This document shows positions 23,273-32,545 of a stretch of 33,007 bases of DNA, piece by piece (positions within the stretch are counted from its first letter, which is position 1; each line of letters begins with the position of its first letter). Below the pieces are notes generated by a model. The model was not told the DNA's origin. It was given only the letters and a program-made list of their open reading frames with translations, and ran no database searches. This stretch comes from Pelomonas sp. KK5 (GTDB lineage: Bacteria > Pseudomonadota > Gammaproteobacteria > Burkholderiales > Burkholderiaceae_C): NCBI RefSeq assembly GCF_001984095.1, contig NZ_LYVQ01000053.1, positions 1 to 33,007 of the forward strand, read 5' to 3'. A program made the translations under genes and the position numbers.

Positions 23273-23965
23273 TCAGGCGGCCAGGAACTCTTGCGCGAAG
23301 GCCGAGTCCGGCGCCGCGATGCGGCCCTTGTTCAGCACGATCACCCGGTCGGCCACTTCCAGTGCCTCGTCGCGGTCGTGGGTGACGAACAGGCTGGTCA
23401 CCGGCACTTCGTCGTGCAGCTGGCGCAGCCAGCGGCGCAGTTCCTTGCGCACCTGGGCGTCCAGGGCGCCGAAGGGTTCGTCCAGCAGGAGAACCTTGGG
23501 GTCGGTGGCCAGAGCGCGAGCCAGCGCCACGCGCTGACGCTGGCCGCCGGAGAGCTGCAGGGGCTGCCGCTCGGCGAAGGCACCGAGCTGGACCAGCTCA
23601 AGTAACTCGTTAACTCGACGGCGGATCGTCGCCTCGTCCGGCCGCGTCGCCTTGGGCCGCACGCGCAGGCCGAAGGCCACGTTCTCGAACACGCTCAGGT
23701 GGTTGAACAGCGCGTAGTGCTGGAAGACAAAGCCGACGTTGCGCTCGCGCACCGGCGTGTCGGTGATGTCCTTGCCCTCGAACAGCACCTGGCCGGCGTC
23801 GGCCACTTCCAGGCCCGCGATGATGCGCAGCAGCGTGGTCTTGCCGCAGCCCGAGGGGCCCAGCAGCGCGACGAGTTCGCCGCCGGCGACGTCCAGGCTC
23901 AGGTCGTCGCTGGCGATGCTGTCCTTGCCGAAGCGCTTGTGCAGATGGCGGATCGAAATGCTCAT
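23273..23965 (-). CDS. cysA: Sulfate/thiosulfate ABC transporter ATPase, short form
   Basis: A 230-residue ATPase starting at 23965 ([13 protein letters not shown]). It has Walker A GPSGCGKT (36-43), Q-loop VFQHYALF, signature [15 protein letters not shown], Walker [13 protein letters not shown] and VTHD. The family block [30 protein letters not shown] is kept, but the protein ends at FAQEFLAA, just where the C-terminal regulatory (TOBE-like) domain of the usual roughly 350-residue CysA would begin. The 145 bp that follow before cysB cannot encode it. The start overlaps the cysW stop by 4 bp (ATGA). It energises sulfate uptake with CysT, CysW and Sbp. Confidence 0.93.
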   Translation of the reverse strand: MSISIRHLHKRFGKDSIASDDLSLDVAGGELVALLGPSGCGKTTLLRIIAGLEVADAGQVLFEGKDITDTPVRERNVGFVFQHYALFNHLSVFENVAFGLRVRPKATRPDEATIRRRVNELLELVQLGAFAERQPLQLSGGQRQRVALARALATDPKVLLLDEPFGALDAQVRKELRRWLRQLHDEVPVTSLFVTHDRDEALEVADRVIVLNKGRIAAPDSAFAQEFLAA

Positions 23966-24864
23966 GATGTGTGGAGGTCTCGTTTGACGCGCTGTTCGAC
24001 GACGTACTTGATGGCGAGGGTCACCAGCGCCAGGCTGGCCAGCAGCGTGGCCACGGCGAAGGCCGCGGCGAACTGGTATTCGTTGTAGGCGATCTCGATG
24101 TGCAGGGGCAGCGTGTTGGTCTGCCCGCGCACATGGCCGGAGACGACGCTGACGGCGCCGAACTCGCCCATCGCGCGCGCATTGCTGAGGATCACGCCGT
24201 AGATCAGCGCCCACTTGATGCGCGGCAGCGTGATGCGGCGGAACATCTGCCAGCCGCTGGCGCCGAGGATGCGTGCCGCCTCCTCCTGCTCGCTGCCCTG
24301 GGCCTGCATCAGCGGCACCAGCTCGCGGGCGATGAAGGGCACGGTCACGAAGACGGTGGCCAGGATGATGCCGGGCACGGCGAAGATCACGCGCAGGTCA
24401 TGGTCGCGCAGCCACTCGCCCCACCAGCCCTGCAGGCCGAAGATCAGCACATAGATCAGGCCGGCGATCACCGGGCTGACCGAGAAGGGCAGGTCGATCA
24501 GGCTCAGCACCAGCTGCTTGCCGCGGAAGTCGAACTTGGCGATGGCCCAGGCCGCGGCCACGCCGAACACCAGGTTCAACGGCAGGCTGATCGCGGCGGC
24601 CAGCAGCGTGAGCTTCAGCGCCGAGACCGCGTCGGGATCGACGATGGCGGCGACGTAGACATCCCAGCCCTTCCTGAGCGCCTCGTAGAAGACGGCGACC
24701 AGCGGGATGAACAGGAACAGCGTCATGAAGGCCAGCGCCACGCCGATCAGCGTGCGGCGCACCCAGGGCGCTTCCTCGGTGGGGCCGACGCGGCGGCGCT
24801 GAGGCTTTGCCTCGTCAGCGGCGGTGTCGTGTGGTGCGACGCCCGGCAGGACGATCGTGTTCAT
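23962..24864 (-). CDS. cysW: Sulfate ABC transporter permease CysW
   Basis: A 300-residue inner-membrane permease. A cytosolic N-terminal extension of about 35 residues ([16 protein letters not shown]) precedes six predicted helices. The permease signature is present ([30 protein letters not shown], the EAA loop that contacts CysA), with [29 protein letters not shown] in the last third, typical of CysW. It overlaps cysT upstream (TGATG, 24864) and cysA downstream (4 bp). Together with CysT it forms the sulfate channel. The EAA loop and operon order make the assignment safe. Confidence 0.95.
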   Translation of the reverse strand: MNTIVLPGVAPHDTAADEAKPQRRRVGPTEEAPWVRRTLIGVALAFMTLFLFIPLVAVFYEALRKGWDVYVAAIVDPDAVSALKLTLLAAAISLPLNLVFGVAAAWAIAKFDFRGKQLVLSLIDLPFSVSPVIAGLIYVLIFGLQGWWGEWLRDHDLRVIFAVPGIILATVFVTVPFIARELVPLMQAQGSEQEEAARILGASGWQMFRRITLPRIKWALIYGVILSNARAMGEFGAVSVVSGHVRGQTNTLPLHIEIAYNEYQFAAAFAVATLLASLALVTLAIKYVVEQRVKRDLHTS

Positions 24865-25703
24865 CAGTGCGTTCCCCCCTGGCGGCGCCGCACCCAGGCC
24901 TGCAGCAGGTTGATCACCAGCAGCAGCAGGAAGGACGCGACCAGCATCACGACGGCCAGCGCGGTGGCGCCGGCGTAGTCGTACTGTTCGAGCTTGGTGA
25001 TGATCAGGAGCGGCGTGATCTCGCTGACCATCGGCATGTTCCCGGCGATGAAGATCACCGAGCCGTATTCACCCAGGGCGCGCGCGAAGGCCAGCGCGAA
25101 GCCGGTCAGCAGCGCCGGCGTCAGCGCCGGCAGCACCACGCGGCGCACCGACTGCCAGCGGGTGGCGCCCAGCGTGGCGGCGGCTTCCTCCAGATCCGTT
25201 CGCATGTCTTCGAGCACCGGCTGCACCGTCCGCACGACGAAAGGCAGGCCGATGAAGACCAGCGCCACCCAGACGCCCAGCGGCGTGAAGGCCACCTTGA
25301 ACGGCAGCCACTGGCCCAGCCAGCCGTTCTGCGCCCACAGGGCCGTCAGCGCGATGCCGGCCACGGCGGTGGGCAGCGCGAAGGGCAGGTCCACCAGCGC
25401 ATCGACGATGCGGCGGAACGGGAACTCGTAGCGCACCAGCACCCAGGCCAGCAGCAGGCCGAAGACCGCATTGATCAGCGCCGCGGCCAGCGAGGCGAGG
25501 AAGGTCAGGCGGTAGGAAGCCAGCACGCGCGGCGTGGTCGTCGCGTCGAGGAACTGCTGCCAGGTGAGCGTGAAGGTCTTGAAGAAGGCCGCGCTGAGCG
25601 GGATCAGCACGATCAGGCTGAGATAGAGCAGCGCAAAGCCGAGCGCCAGGTCAAAACCTGGCAGCACGGTGTGGCGCTTGAGAAGCAGCCGGGAAAACAT
25701 CAT
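24864..25703 (-). CDS. cysT: Sulfate ABC transporter permease CysT (CysU)
   Basis: A 279-residue permease: [23 protein letters not shown] and the cytoplasmic EAA loop [30 protein letters not shown], then [29 protein letters not shown], which is the CysT hallmark. Six helices predicted. It starts 8 bp after the sbp stop and ends in a TGATG overlap with cysW, so the four genes form one tight operon. It pairs with CysW for ATP-driven sulfate or thiosulfate import under CysB control. Confidence 0.95.
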   Translation of the reverse strand: MMFSRLLLKRHTVLPGFDLALGFALLYLSLIVLIPLSAAFFKTFTLTWQQFLDATTTPRVLASYRLTFLASLAAALINAVFGLLLAWVLVRYEFPFRRIVDALVDLPFALPTAVAGIALTALWAQNGWLGQWLPFKVAFTPLGVWVALVFIGLPFVVRTVQPVLEDMRTDLEEAAATLGATRWQSVRRVVLPALTPALLTGFALAFARALGEYGSVIFIAGNMPMVSEITPLLIITKLEQYDYAGATALAVVMLVASFLLLLVINLLQAWVRRRQGGTH

Positions 25704-25711
25704 CTGGTCCT

Positions 25712-26743
25712 TCAGCGCTTGCCGGCAGCTCCGATGAGCTGGTCGAACTTGCCGCCGTCGTTGAAGTGCTCAGCCTGCGTCTTGGTCCAGCCGCCGAAGA
25801 CCTCGTCGATCGTGAACAGCTTGACCGGGCCGAACTGCTTGGCATAACGGGCCGACACAGCGGGGTCGATCGGGCGGTAGAAGTTGCGCGCGGCGATCTC
25901 CTGGCCCTCGGCCGAGTAGAGGTAGTTCAGGTAGGCGGTGGCCTCGGTGCGGGTGCCGCGGCGGTCCACCGTCTTGTCGACGACGGCCACCGGCGGCTCG
26001 GCCAGGATGGACAGCGAGGGCGTGACGATCTGGACCTTGTCGGCGCCCAGTTCCTTGACCGCCAGGTAGGCCTCGTTCTCCCAGGCGATCAGCACGTCGC
26101 CGACGCCGCGTTCGGTGAAGGTGACGGTGGCGCCGCGGGCGCCGGAGTCCAGCACCGGCACGTTCTTGAACAGCGCGGTGACGAAGTCCTGTGCCTTCTT
26201 CTGGTCGCCGCCGTTCTTCTTCAGCGCATAGCCCCAGGCCGCCAGGTAGTTCCAGCGGGCGCCGCCGGAGGTCTTGGGGTTGGGCGTGATCACGGCCACG
26301 CCGGGCTTGACCAGGTCGTCCCAGTCCTTGATGCCCTTCGGGTTGCCCTTGCGCACCAGGAAGACGATGGTGGAGGTGTAGGGCGAGCTGTTGTGTGGCA
26401 GCTTCTTCTGCCAGTCCGGCGTCAGCAGCTTGGCCTTCTCGCCGAGCTCGTCGATGTCGTAGGCCAGGGCGAGCGTGACCACGTCGGCTTCCAGGCCGTC
26501 GATCACCGAGCGGGCCTGCTTGCCGGAGCCGCCGTGAGACTGGCGGACGGTGACGGTGTCGCCGGTCTTGCCCTTCCAGTAGGCGGCGAAGGACTTGTTG
26601 AAGTCCACATAGAGCTCGCGGGTCGGGTCGTAGGAGACGTTGAGCAGCGTCACGTCCTTGGCGTGGGCCGAGGCGGCGAGCAGCAGGGTGGCGGCGGCGA
26701 GCAGGATCTTCTTCGCGGTCATTTCGAGTTCGTGTTTGTTCAT
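25712..26743 (-). CDS. sbp: Periplasmic sulfate-binding protein
   Basis: A 343-residue binding protein if started at 26743, or 336 if at the in-frame ATG at 26722 ([21 protein letters not shown]); the second gives a more compact signal peptide and neither has a clear ribosome site. Mature protein begins [17 protein letters not shown]. Family blocks: [47 protein letters not shown] and [26 protein letters not shown]. These residues form the sulfate pocket in Sbp/CysP. First gene of the sulfate operon. Thiosulfate specificity (CysP) is not excluded. Divergent from the enoyl-CoA hydratase gene with 121 bp between starts. Confidence 0.93.
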   Translation of the reverse strand: MNKHELEMTAKKILLAAATLLLAASAHAKDVTLLNVSYDPTRELYVDFNKSFAAYWKGKTGDTVTVRQSHGGSGKQARSVIDGLEADVVTLALAYDIDELGEKAKLLTPDWQKKLPHNSSPYTSTIVFLVRKGNPKGIKDWDDLVKPGVAVITPNPKTSGGARWNYLAAWGYALKKNGGDQKKAQDFVTALFKNVPVLDSGARGATVTFTERGVGDVLIAWENEAYLAVKELGADKVQIVTPSLSILAEPPVAVVDKTVDRRGTRTEATAYLNYLYSAEGQEIAARNFYRPIDPAVSARYAKQFGPVKLFTIDEVFGGWTKTQAEHFNDGGKFDQLIGAAGKR

Positions 26744-26864
26744 GAGGCCAGCGTCCATGCTAGGCAGCGCCCTTGTGCGGGTGAACGAAGCAAAGCGAGG
26801 CTGCTTATGCGCTGAATGCATTTAGCCGGCGCTGCGATACTTCAGGCCAAAGGAGAGCGAGGCC

Positions 26865-27659
26865 ATGGAGACACTGGAACTCGGCATCGACGCGCGCGGC
26901 GTGGCGCGCATCGTGATGAACCGCCCGGAGGTGTTCAACGCCTTCAACGAACTGATGATCGCGGAGCTGACCGCCTGCGTGAACGCCTGCGCCGCCGACC
27001 CGGCCGTGCGCGTGATCGTGCTGGCCGGCTCCGGCAAGGCCTTCAGCGCCGGCGCCGACATCCAGTGGATGAAGCAGGCGGCCAACGAGTCGCAGGAATG
27101 GAATGCGCAGGACGCGCGCCACTTCGCCGGCATGCTGGACGCGATCGCCCGCTGCCCGAAGCCGACGCTGGCGCGGGTGCATGGCGTGTCGCTGGGCGGC
27201 GGCATCGGCCTGCAGTGCGCCTGCGACATCGCCATCGCGTCCGATGACGCCCGTTTCGCCGTCAGCGAGGCCCGGCTGGGCGTGCTGCCCTCGGTGATCG
27301 CGCCCTACCTGATCAACGCCGTGGGCGTGCGCGAAGGGCGCCGGCTCGGCCTGATGGCGAACCGCATTCCTGCCGCCGAGGCGCTGCGCCTGGGCCTGGT
27401 GCAGGAGATCGTGCCGATGGAGGAGCTGGACGCCGCCGTCGAGCGCTGGCTGGGCGAACTGCTGGCCAGCAGCCCCAATGCGCAGCGCGAGATCAAGCAG
27501 CTGTTCAGCCAGCTCCAGATGGGCGAGATCACGCCCGAGGTGCGCGAGCTGACCTCGCAGACGATCGCCCGCGTGCGCCTCAGCGACGAGGCGCGAGAAG
27601 GATTTGCTGCCTTCCTGGCCAAGCGGCCGGCAGCCTGGATTCCCAAGACTGATGAGTGA
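26865..27659 (+). CDS. Enoyl-CoA hydratase/isomerase family protein (methylglutaconyl-CoA hydratase-like)
   Basis: A 264-residue crotonase. Oxyanion-hole segments are KAFSAGADIQWMK and HGVSLGGGIGLQCACDIAIA, followed by FAVSEARLGVLPSVIAPYLI. The GGGIGL and SEARLG..PSVI.PY pattern and the ending GFAAFLAKRPAAW resemble LiuC-type methylglutaconyl-CoA hydratases of leucine breakdown more than general enoyl-CoA hydratases. No other leucine genes are here, so the substrate is left open. AAGGAG lies 10 nt before the ATG. The next gene begins 8 bp after its stop, or overlaps by GTGA if the GTG at 27656 is used, so the two are one operon. Confidence 0.88.
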   Translation: METLELGIDARGVARIVMNRPEVFNAFNELMIAELTACVNACAADPAVRVIVLAGSGKAFSAGADIQWMKQAANESQEWNAQDARHFAGMLDAIARCPKPTLARVHGVSLGGGIGLQCACDIAIASDDARFAVSEARLGVLPSVIAPYLINAVGVREGRRLGLMANRIPAAEALRLGLVQEIVPMEELDAAVERWLGELLASSPNAQREIKQLFSQLQMGEITPEVRELTSQTIARVRLSDEAREGFAAFLAKRPAAWIPKTDE

Positions 27660-27667
27660 ACCCCAAG

Positions 27668-29170
27668 ATGTCTAACTCCGAGATTCAGTGGCAGGTGGCA
27701 CCCGGCGCGCCGGTGGGCGTGATCGGCGCCGGCGTGATGGGCGCGGGCATCGCGCAGGTGGCGGCGCAGGCCGGCCATCCGGTCAAGCTGCTCGACGTGC
27801 GCGAGGGCGCCGCCGCGGCGGCCATCTCCAGCATCGCCAAGGGCCTGGACGGCCTGGTGGCCAAGGGCCGCATGGAGCAGGCCGAGCGGGACGCGGTGCT
27901 CGCCCGCATCCAGCCCGCCACCGCCACCGCCGAGCTGGCCGGGGTGCTGCTGGCCGTCGAGGTCATCATCGAGAAGCTGGAGCCCAAGCAGCAGCTGCTG
28001 CGCGAGCTGGATGCGCTGCTGGCGCCGCAGGCCATCATCGCCAGCAATACCTCGTCAATCAGCGTCACGGCGCTGGCCAACGGCATGAAGACGCCGCAGC
28101 GCCTGGTGGGCATGCACTTCTTCAACCCGGTGCCGCTGATGAAGCTGGTGGAGGTGGTGTCGGGCGCCGAGACGGACCCGGCCATCGCGCAGGCGATCTT
28201 CGATCTCTCCAAGCGCTGGGGCAAGACGCCGGTGCATGCCAAGAGCACGCCGGGCTTCATCGTCAACCGCATCGCCCGGCCCTACTACGCCGAGACGCTG
28301 GCGCTGCTGCAGGAGCAGGCCGGCGAGCCGGCGCAGCTGGACCGCGCGCTGCGCGGCGCCGGCTTCCGCATGGGGCCCTGCGAGCTGATGGACCTGATCG
28401 GCCACGACACCAACTATCTGGTCACCCAGTCGGTGTTCGAGGCCAACTACGCAGACAAGCGCTTCGTGCCCTCGCTGGTTCAGAAGGCGCTGGTCGATGG
28501 CGGGCGCCTCGGCCGCAAGGCGGGCAAGGGCTTCTACGTCGGCATCCCGGCAGCGGCCGAGCCGGTGGTGGCGCAGCCGCTGTCGGCCGACCTGGCGGTG
28601 GTGGGCCGCGGTCCGCTGGTCGAGACGCTGGCGCAGTGGCTTGCGCACAAGGGCCTGGCCTTCGTGCGCGATACGGCGTCCGACTGGGCTGGCCTGCGCG
28701 TCGACGCCACCGAGATCCACCTCAGCCGTGGCATCACCGCCGCGCAGCTGGCCTTCCAGCGCGGGCAGCCCGAGCTGGCGGTGATGGACTGGCCGATCGC
28801 GCCCGATCGCTGCGAGGCGCTGCCCCTGGCCTACGCGCCGCGTGCCGCCGATCGGGCCAAGGTGGAGGCGCTGTGGAGCCAGCTCGGCTGGGCGCCGCTG
28901 GTGCTGCGCGACGTGCCGGGCCTGGCCGTGGCGCGCACGGTGGCGATGCTGGTCAACGAGGGCGCCGATGCGGTCTGGCAGGGCGTCTGCGACGAGCCGG
29001 CCGCGGACCAGGCGATGAAGCTGGGCGTCAACTACCCGGCCGGCCCCTTCGAGTGGCTGGCGCTGGTGGGCGCCGCGCCGGTGTGCGAGCTGCTGGACGG
29101 CCTGTTCACCGCCTACCGCAGCGAGCGCTATCGGGTCAGCCCCCTGCTGCGTCAACGCCTCTGGGCTTGA
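27668..29170 (+). CDS. 3-Hydroxyacyl-CoA dehydrogenase (PaaH/two-domain type)
   Basis: A 500-residue NAD-dependent dehydrogenase. Rossmann motif GVIGAGVMGAGIA (17-29), SNTSSISVTALA, MHFFNPVPLMKLVEVV with the catalytic His, and TPGFIVNRIARPYY. A first C-terminal domain (GFRMGPCELMDLIGHDTN) and a second degenerate one (KLGVNYPAGPFEWLA) make the two-domain layout known from PaaH/PaaC and similar enzymes of about 475-505 residues. Role: oxidation of a 3-hydroxyacyl-CoA formed by the hydratase just upstream. ATG at 27668 was chosen; a GTG at 27656 that overlaps the upstream stop is possible. The 3' end overlaps the convergent lipoprotein gene by 35 bp. Confidence 0.9.
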   Translation: MSNSEIQWQVAPGAPVGVIGAGVMGAGIAQVAAQAGHPVKLLDVREGAAAAAISSIAKGLDGLVAKGRMEQAERDAVLARIQPATATAELAGVLLAVEVIIEKLEPKQQLLRELDALLAPQAIIASNTSSISVTALANGMKTPQRLVGMHFFNPVPLMKLVEVVSGAETDPAIAQAIFDLSKRWGKTPVHAKSTPGFIVNRIARPYYAETLALLQEQAGEPAQLDRALRGAGFRMGPCELMDLIGHDTNYLVTQSVFEANYADKRFVPSLVQKALVDGGRLGRKAGKGFYVGIPAAAEPVVAQPLSADLAVVGRGPLVETLAQWLAHKGLAFVRDTASDWAGLRVDATEIHLSRGITAAQLAFQRGQPELAVMDWPIAPDRCEALPLAYAPRAADRAKVEALWSQLGWAPLVLRDVPGLAVARTVAMLVNEGADAVWQGVCDEPAADQAMKLGVNYPAGPFEWLALVGAAPVCELLDGLFTAYRSERYRVSPLLRQRLWA

Positions 29171-30008
29171 TGTCGAACAGCTCCGCCAGGGCCTCGCGGA
29201 CCTGGCGCTGCCCCAGCGCGCCGGCGCTGTGGTGCGAGCCGCCCTCGACCAGCACGAAGCGCTTGGGCTCCGGCGCCTTGTCGTAGAGGGCGCGGCCCAG
29301 CGCGGGCGGGATCAGCCGGTCCTCGCTGCCATGGACGACCAGCACCGGCATCTTCAGCGAGCCGATGCGCTCGCCGGCCTCGAAGCGCTGGGTGATCAGC
29401 GGCCCGACCGGCAGCCAGCCCCACTTGAAGCTGCTGACCACGTCGGGGATCGACGGGAAGCTGGCCTCGACGATCAGCCCCGCCGCCTGCTGCTGCACCT
29501 GGCTGGCCAGCTCCACGGCGATCGCGCCGCCCAGCGAGTGACCGTAGACATAACGCCGGGATTCAGCGTGCTTCGCGGCCAGCCAGTCCCAGGCGGCGCG
29601 GGCGTCCTCGGCGGCGCTGGCCTCGGAGGGCAGGGCCTTGCTGCTGCGGCCGAAGCCGCGGTAGTCCACCGCCAGCACCGAGAAGCCCAGCTGCTGCATG
29701 CGGCGGATGCGCGGCGCGCTGCCGCGCACGTCGAAGCGGGCGCCGTGGAGATAGAGCAGGACCGGCGCGCCTTCCGGTTCGGCGGCCGGCAGCCACAGGC
29801 CGTGCAGCCTGACGGCGCTGCCCTGCGAGTCGGCGTAGTCGATCCAGACGTCTTCCAGCCCTTCGGCCGCCGCCGTGGCGCCGGACCAGGTCCGCTCGCC
29901 CGGCTGGAAGATCCATTCGCGCTGCTTCTCGTCCAGGCTGGCGCAGCCGACGGAGGCAAGGGCGACGAGCGCCATAACGCCAAGAACCAGCGTCAGGCGA
30001 CGGCGCAT
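29136..30008 (-). CDS. Lipoprotein alpha/beta hydrolase
   Basis: A 290-residue protein with basic N-terminus, hydrophobic core and likely lipobox ASVGC (Cys22). Hydrolase features: LLYLHGARFDVRG near 84-96, DYRGFGRSSK, YGHSLGG with Ser158, HGSEDRLIPP with the acid, and EGGSHHSAG with the His. This is the BEM46/YfhR-like group of membrane-attached serine hydrolases. It overlaps the end of the hydroxyacyl-CoA dehydrogenase gene by 35 bp in convergent orientation, with both frames coding there. The IclR gene lies upstream on the same strand (16 bp gap), so the two may be co-transcribed. Substrate unknown. Confidence 0.88.
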   Translation of the reverse strand: MRRRLTLVLGVMALVALASVGCASLDEKQREWIFQPGERTWSGATAAAEGLEDVWIDYADSQGSAVRLHGLWLPAAEPEGAPVLLYLHGARFDVRGSAPRIRRMQQLGFSVLAVDYRGFGRSSKALPSEASAAEDARAAWDWLAAKHAESRRYVYGHSLGGAIAVELASQVQQQAAGLIVEASFPSIPDVVSSFKWGWLPVGPLITQRFEAGERIGSLKMPVLVVHGSEDRLIPPALGRALYDKAPEPKRFVLVEGGSHHSAGALGQRQVREALAELFDIKPRGVDAAGG

Positions 30009-30024
30009 TTCTGCAGCGGGTCTG

Positions 30025-30852
30025 TTACAGCAGCATCCGCAGGTGCGCCTGCGTGTGCAGCATGGACGGCAGGCACTGCTCCACCATCTGCTCGATGCTC
30101 ATGCGCGAGGAGTGCACCAGCACGTTCATCGCCGAGACCACCTCGCCGCGGTAGTTGCGCAGCGGCACGGCCAGCGTGCGCAGGCCCACTTCCAGCTCCT
30201 GGTCGATGCAGGCGTAACCCTGGGCGCGGGTGCGGGCGATCTCCTGGCGCAGGCGCTCGGGCTCGGTGATCGAGTGGGCGGTCAGCGGGGCGAAGTCCTG
30301 GCGGGCGATGAAGGTCTCCAGCTCCGCCTGCGGCATCGCGGCCAGCAGCACCCGGCCGAGGCCCGAGGCATAGGCCGGCACGCGCGTGCCGGGCTGCGGC
30401 GCCGGGCCGACGACGCGGCCGGCGGTGGTGGCGGCGATGCAGATCACGTCGTCGCCGTCGAGCACGCCGGCGATGCTGGCTTCCTTCAGCGTGTAGGCCA
30501 GCTTCTGCAGTTCGGGCTCCACGATGCGCGGCAGCCGGGCCGAATGCAGGTAGCTCTGGCCCAGGCGCAGCACCTTGGCCGTCAGCGAGAACATCTTGCG
30601 GTCCTGCGAGACGAAGCCCAGGTGGGTCAGCGTGAGCAGGTAGCGGCGTGCGGCGGCGCGGGTCAGGCCGGTGCGGGCGGCGACCTCGCTGATCGTCAGG
30701 CGCGGGCGCTCCTGGTCGAAGGCGGCGATGACCGCCAGGCCCTTCTCCAGCCCGGCGACGAGATCGCGCTTGAGCGGTCCGGTCGATGAATCGGCGGGGT
30801 CATGCGATGCGAGATCCGCATCGGCGAAAACTTGATCGGCTACGGCGGACAT
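30025..30852 (-). CDS. IclR-family transcriptional regulator
   Basis: A 275-residue regulator from ATG 30852 (a TTG 15 nt upstream is an alternative). Winged helix at about 35-95 (GLEKGLAVIAAFDQERPRLTISEVAARTGLTRAAARRYLLTLTHLGFV) and an IclR effector domain with SIAGVLDGDDVICIA, ASGLGRVLLA, GYACIDQELEVGLRTLAVPL and SAMNVLVHSSRMS. The pattern is close to PcaR/PobR-type regulators of aromatic acid catabolism, where a beta-ketoadipate-type ligand is bound; this is resemblance only. An inverted repeat TTCGC-TGT-GCGAA lies 44 bp upstream. Targets may include the nearby hydratase/dehydrogenase pair. Confidence 0.92.
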   Translation of the reverse strand: MSAVADQVFADADLASHDPADSSTGPLKRDLVAGLEKGLAVIAAFDQERPRLTISEVAARTGLTRAAARRYLLTLTHLGFVSQDRKMFSLTAKVLRLGQSYLHSARLPRIVEPELQKLAYTLKEASIAGVLDGDDVICIAATTAGRVVGPAPQPGTRVPAYASGLGRVLLAAMPQAELETFIARQDFAPLTAHSITEPERLRQEIARTRAQGYACIDQELEVGLRTLAVPLRNYRGEVVSAMNVLVHSSRMSIEQMVEQCLPSMLHTQAHLRMLL

Positions 30853-31243
30853 GGGCTTGTTCTGCAACGAAAATCCGTGAGTCCCACCGGCCCGGTTCGC
30901 TGTGCGAAGGCCGGCGAAATGCTGGATCCAGTATCACATGCGACCTTCTCGCACGGTCAGGTCCGGGTCAGCCGTTTACCAAAGCTTTACGTCACTTTTT
31001 CGCATGAAGGATTGAGCTGCGGTTATGGGCATGCCGCTGGGCTAACGGGTTATGTTGATGGTAAAACCCGGGCTTCTGACTTCATCAGGTGGGCTCATTG
31101 CCACGCTGCGGGCTCCGGCCCGTGAGAATTCGCACAGCATTGCTCGCGCAGGGAGGTTGCTTGTCCGTCAAGATGCGCGGACAGCCGCAGAGGGCATTGA
31201 ACGAGGGGCGCATCGCGGGGGCGGTGCGGGAAACGACAGAAGA
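30853..31243. other. Divergent intergenic region, no gene seen
   Basis: This 391-bp gap between the iclR-type and HD-GYP genes is less GC-rich than its surroundings in the middle (about 30970-31080). It holds the promoter and repeats described at 30896-30953, a CTGGATCCAG palindrome (30922-30931), and weak hairpins (for example TGTCCG at 31162-31167 with CGGACA at 31178-31183). Short open frames here have no ribosome site or recognisable product. I saw no c-di-GMP riboswitch core. Confidence 0.6.
30896..30953 (-). promoter_or_regulatory. IclR promoter with two inverted repeats
   Basis: On the minus strand an extended -10 (TGTGATACT, hexamer at 30930-30935) is flanked by a perfect TTCGC-TGT-GCGAA repeat downstream (30896-30908) and TGCGA-CCTTC-TCGCA upstream (30939-30953). 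The first lies between the predicted start and the gene, as expected for autorepression. The -35 is weak. Confidence 0.45.
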
Positions 31244-32545
31244 ATGAAGGACAGATCGACCGATCCGATGATCGACGTTGGCCAGCTGAAGGTGGGAATG
31301 TTCATCCACCTGGATCTGGGCTGGATGTCGCATCCGTTTCCGCTGAGCAGCTTCAAGCTCAGCTCGGACGAGCAGGTATTGACGGTGCGCCGTCTCGGGC
31401 TGGCCCGCGTGCGCTGGAACCCCGAGAAAAGCGACCTGGGCGACGCCGACGACGCCCTGGCCCTGGCGGTGGCCGCGGACAGCGGCCCCGGCGAACTCGA
31501 CCCGGGGCCGGCCGGCCCCAGCGAAGAAGACCTGGCGCGCGAGGCACGCCGGCGCGAGCTGGCGGCCCAGCGCGAGGCCCTGCTGCTGTGCGAGCGCCAG
31601 TACAACGAGGCCGCGACCGCCTTCCGCGAGCTGATGGACCTGCTGCCGCGCGACCCGCGCGGCTCGCGCGACCAGTCGATGGCGCTGACCAGCGCGATGC
31701 TGGACAAGATGCTGGTCGAGGGCGACCTGAACATCCGCCTGCTCAACGAGGGCGCCGGCGACCGCAGCACCGCCCATGCGCTGAACGTGGCGATCATCTC
31801 GCTGCTGCTGGGCCGCGCCTTCGGCCTGGGGCGCGACGAGATGATGGACCTGGGCGTCGGTGCGCTGCTGCACGACGTGGGCAAGACCGAGGTGCTGGCG
31901 CGTCTGCGCCACCGCGACGACAGCTTCAGCGCCGCCGAGCTGCAGGCCTACCAGCAGCACGTCGCCAAGGGCGTGGCGCTGGCGCAGGGCATGGGCGTGA
32001 GCTCCGGGGCGCTGCTGGTGGTGGCGCAGCATCACGAGAACGCCGACGGCAGCGGCTTCCCGCAGCGCATCAACATGGACCGCATGAGCACCGGCGCGCG
32101 CATCGTGGCGCTGGTGAACCGCTTCGACGGGCTGTGCAACCCGCTGGTGGCCTCCAAGGCGATGACGCCGCACGAGGCGCTCTCGCTGATGTTCGCGCAA
32201 GGGCGCAACCGCTTCGACTCGACGATGCTGAACGCCTTCATCCGCATGATGGGCGTGTACCCGCCGGGCTCGGCCGTGCAGCTGACGGACGACCGCTATG
32301 CGCTGGTGGTGGCCGTCAATTCCTCGCGGCCGCTGAAGCCGCGGGTGATGGTGCACGACGCCTCGGTGCCGCGCGAGGAGGCGCTGATGCTGAACCTGGA
32401 GGCCCAGCCCGACCTGGGCATCCGGCGCAGCCTGAAGCCGCAGCAGCTGCCGCGCGCCTCGCTGGACTACCTGAGCCCGCGCGCCCGGGTCGCCTACTTC
32501 TTCGAGTCGGTGCCGGCCACGCAGCCCGGGGAGCTGCGACCGTGA
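31244..32545 (+). CDS. HD-GYP-domain cyclic di-GMP phosphodiesterase (DUF3391 + HD-GYP)
   Basis: A 433-residue protein when started at 31244 (MKDRSTDPMIDVGQL; ATG 31268 also fits). N-terminal DUF3391 domain (about 10-60: LKVGMFIHLDLGWMSHPFPLSSFKL, LGLARVRW), an acidic linker with Arg-rich helix, then HD-GYP. Metal and catalytic residues are all present: His178, His210-Asp211, Lys214, His239, His263-His264 and Asp268 in HHENADGSGFP. The GYP triplet is GFP here, a frequent variant. It should hydrolyse cyclic di-GMP to pGpG or GMP and influence motility or biofilm. The TGA overlaps the GTG of the next gene by 4 bp. Confidence 0.93.
   Translation: MKDRSTDPMIDVGQLKVGMFIHLDLGWMSHPFPLSSFKLSSDEQVLTVRRLGLARVRWNPEKSDLGDADDALALAVAADSGPGELDPGPAGPSEEDLAREARRRELAAQREALLLCERQYNEAATAFRELMDLLPRDPRGSRDQSMALTSAMLDKMLVEGDLNIRLLNEGAGDRSTAHALNVAIISLLLGRAFGLGRDEMMDLGVGALLHDVGKTEVLARLRHRDDSFSAAELQAYQQHVAKGVALAQGMGVSSGALLVVAQHHENADGSGFPQRINMDRMSTGARIVALVNRFDGLCNPLVASKAMTPHEALSLMFAQGRNRFDSTMLNAFIRMMGVYPPGSAVQLTDDRYALVVAVNSSRPLKPRVMVHDASVPREEALMLNLEAQPDLGIRRSLKPQQLPRASLDYLSPRARVAYFFESVPATQPGELRP

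Noticed and set aside
26744-26864. CysB-binding site and promoters between sbp and the hydratase gene
   Set aside because: Some AT-rich stretches and a GATACT hexamer are present, but none has a credible partner hexamer or a clear CysB pattern.
27656-27667. GTG start of the hydroxyacyl-CoA dehydrogenase at 27656
   Set aside because: Gives an attractive GTGA overlap with the hydratase stop, but adds four residues without support; ATG 27668 preferred, the GTG remains possible.
31052-31243. N-terminal extension of the HD-GYP protein to 31052
   Set aside because: The extra 64 residues look non-coding and DUF3391 begins near the ATG at 31244 or 31268.
30853-31243. Cyclic di-GMP riboswitch upstream of the HD-GYP gene
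   Set aside because: No GEMM-type core or tetraloop-receptor pattern could be found by eye.
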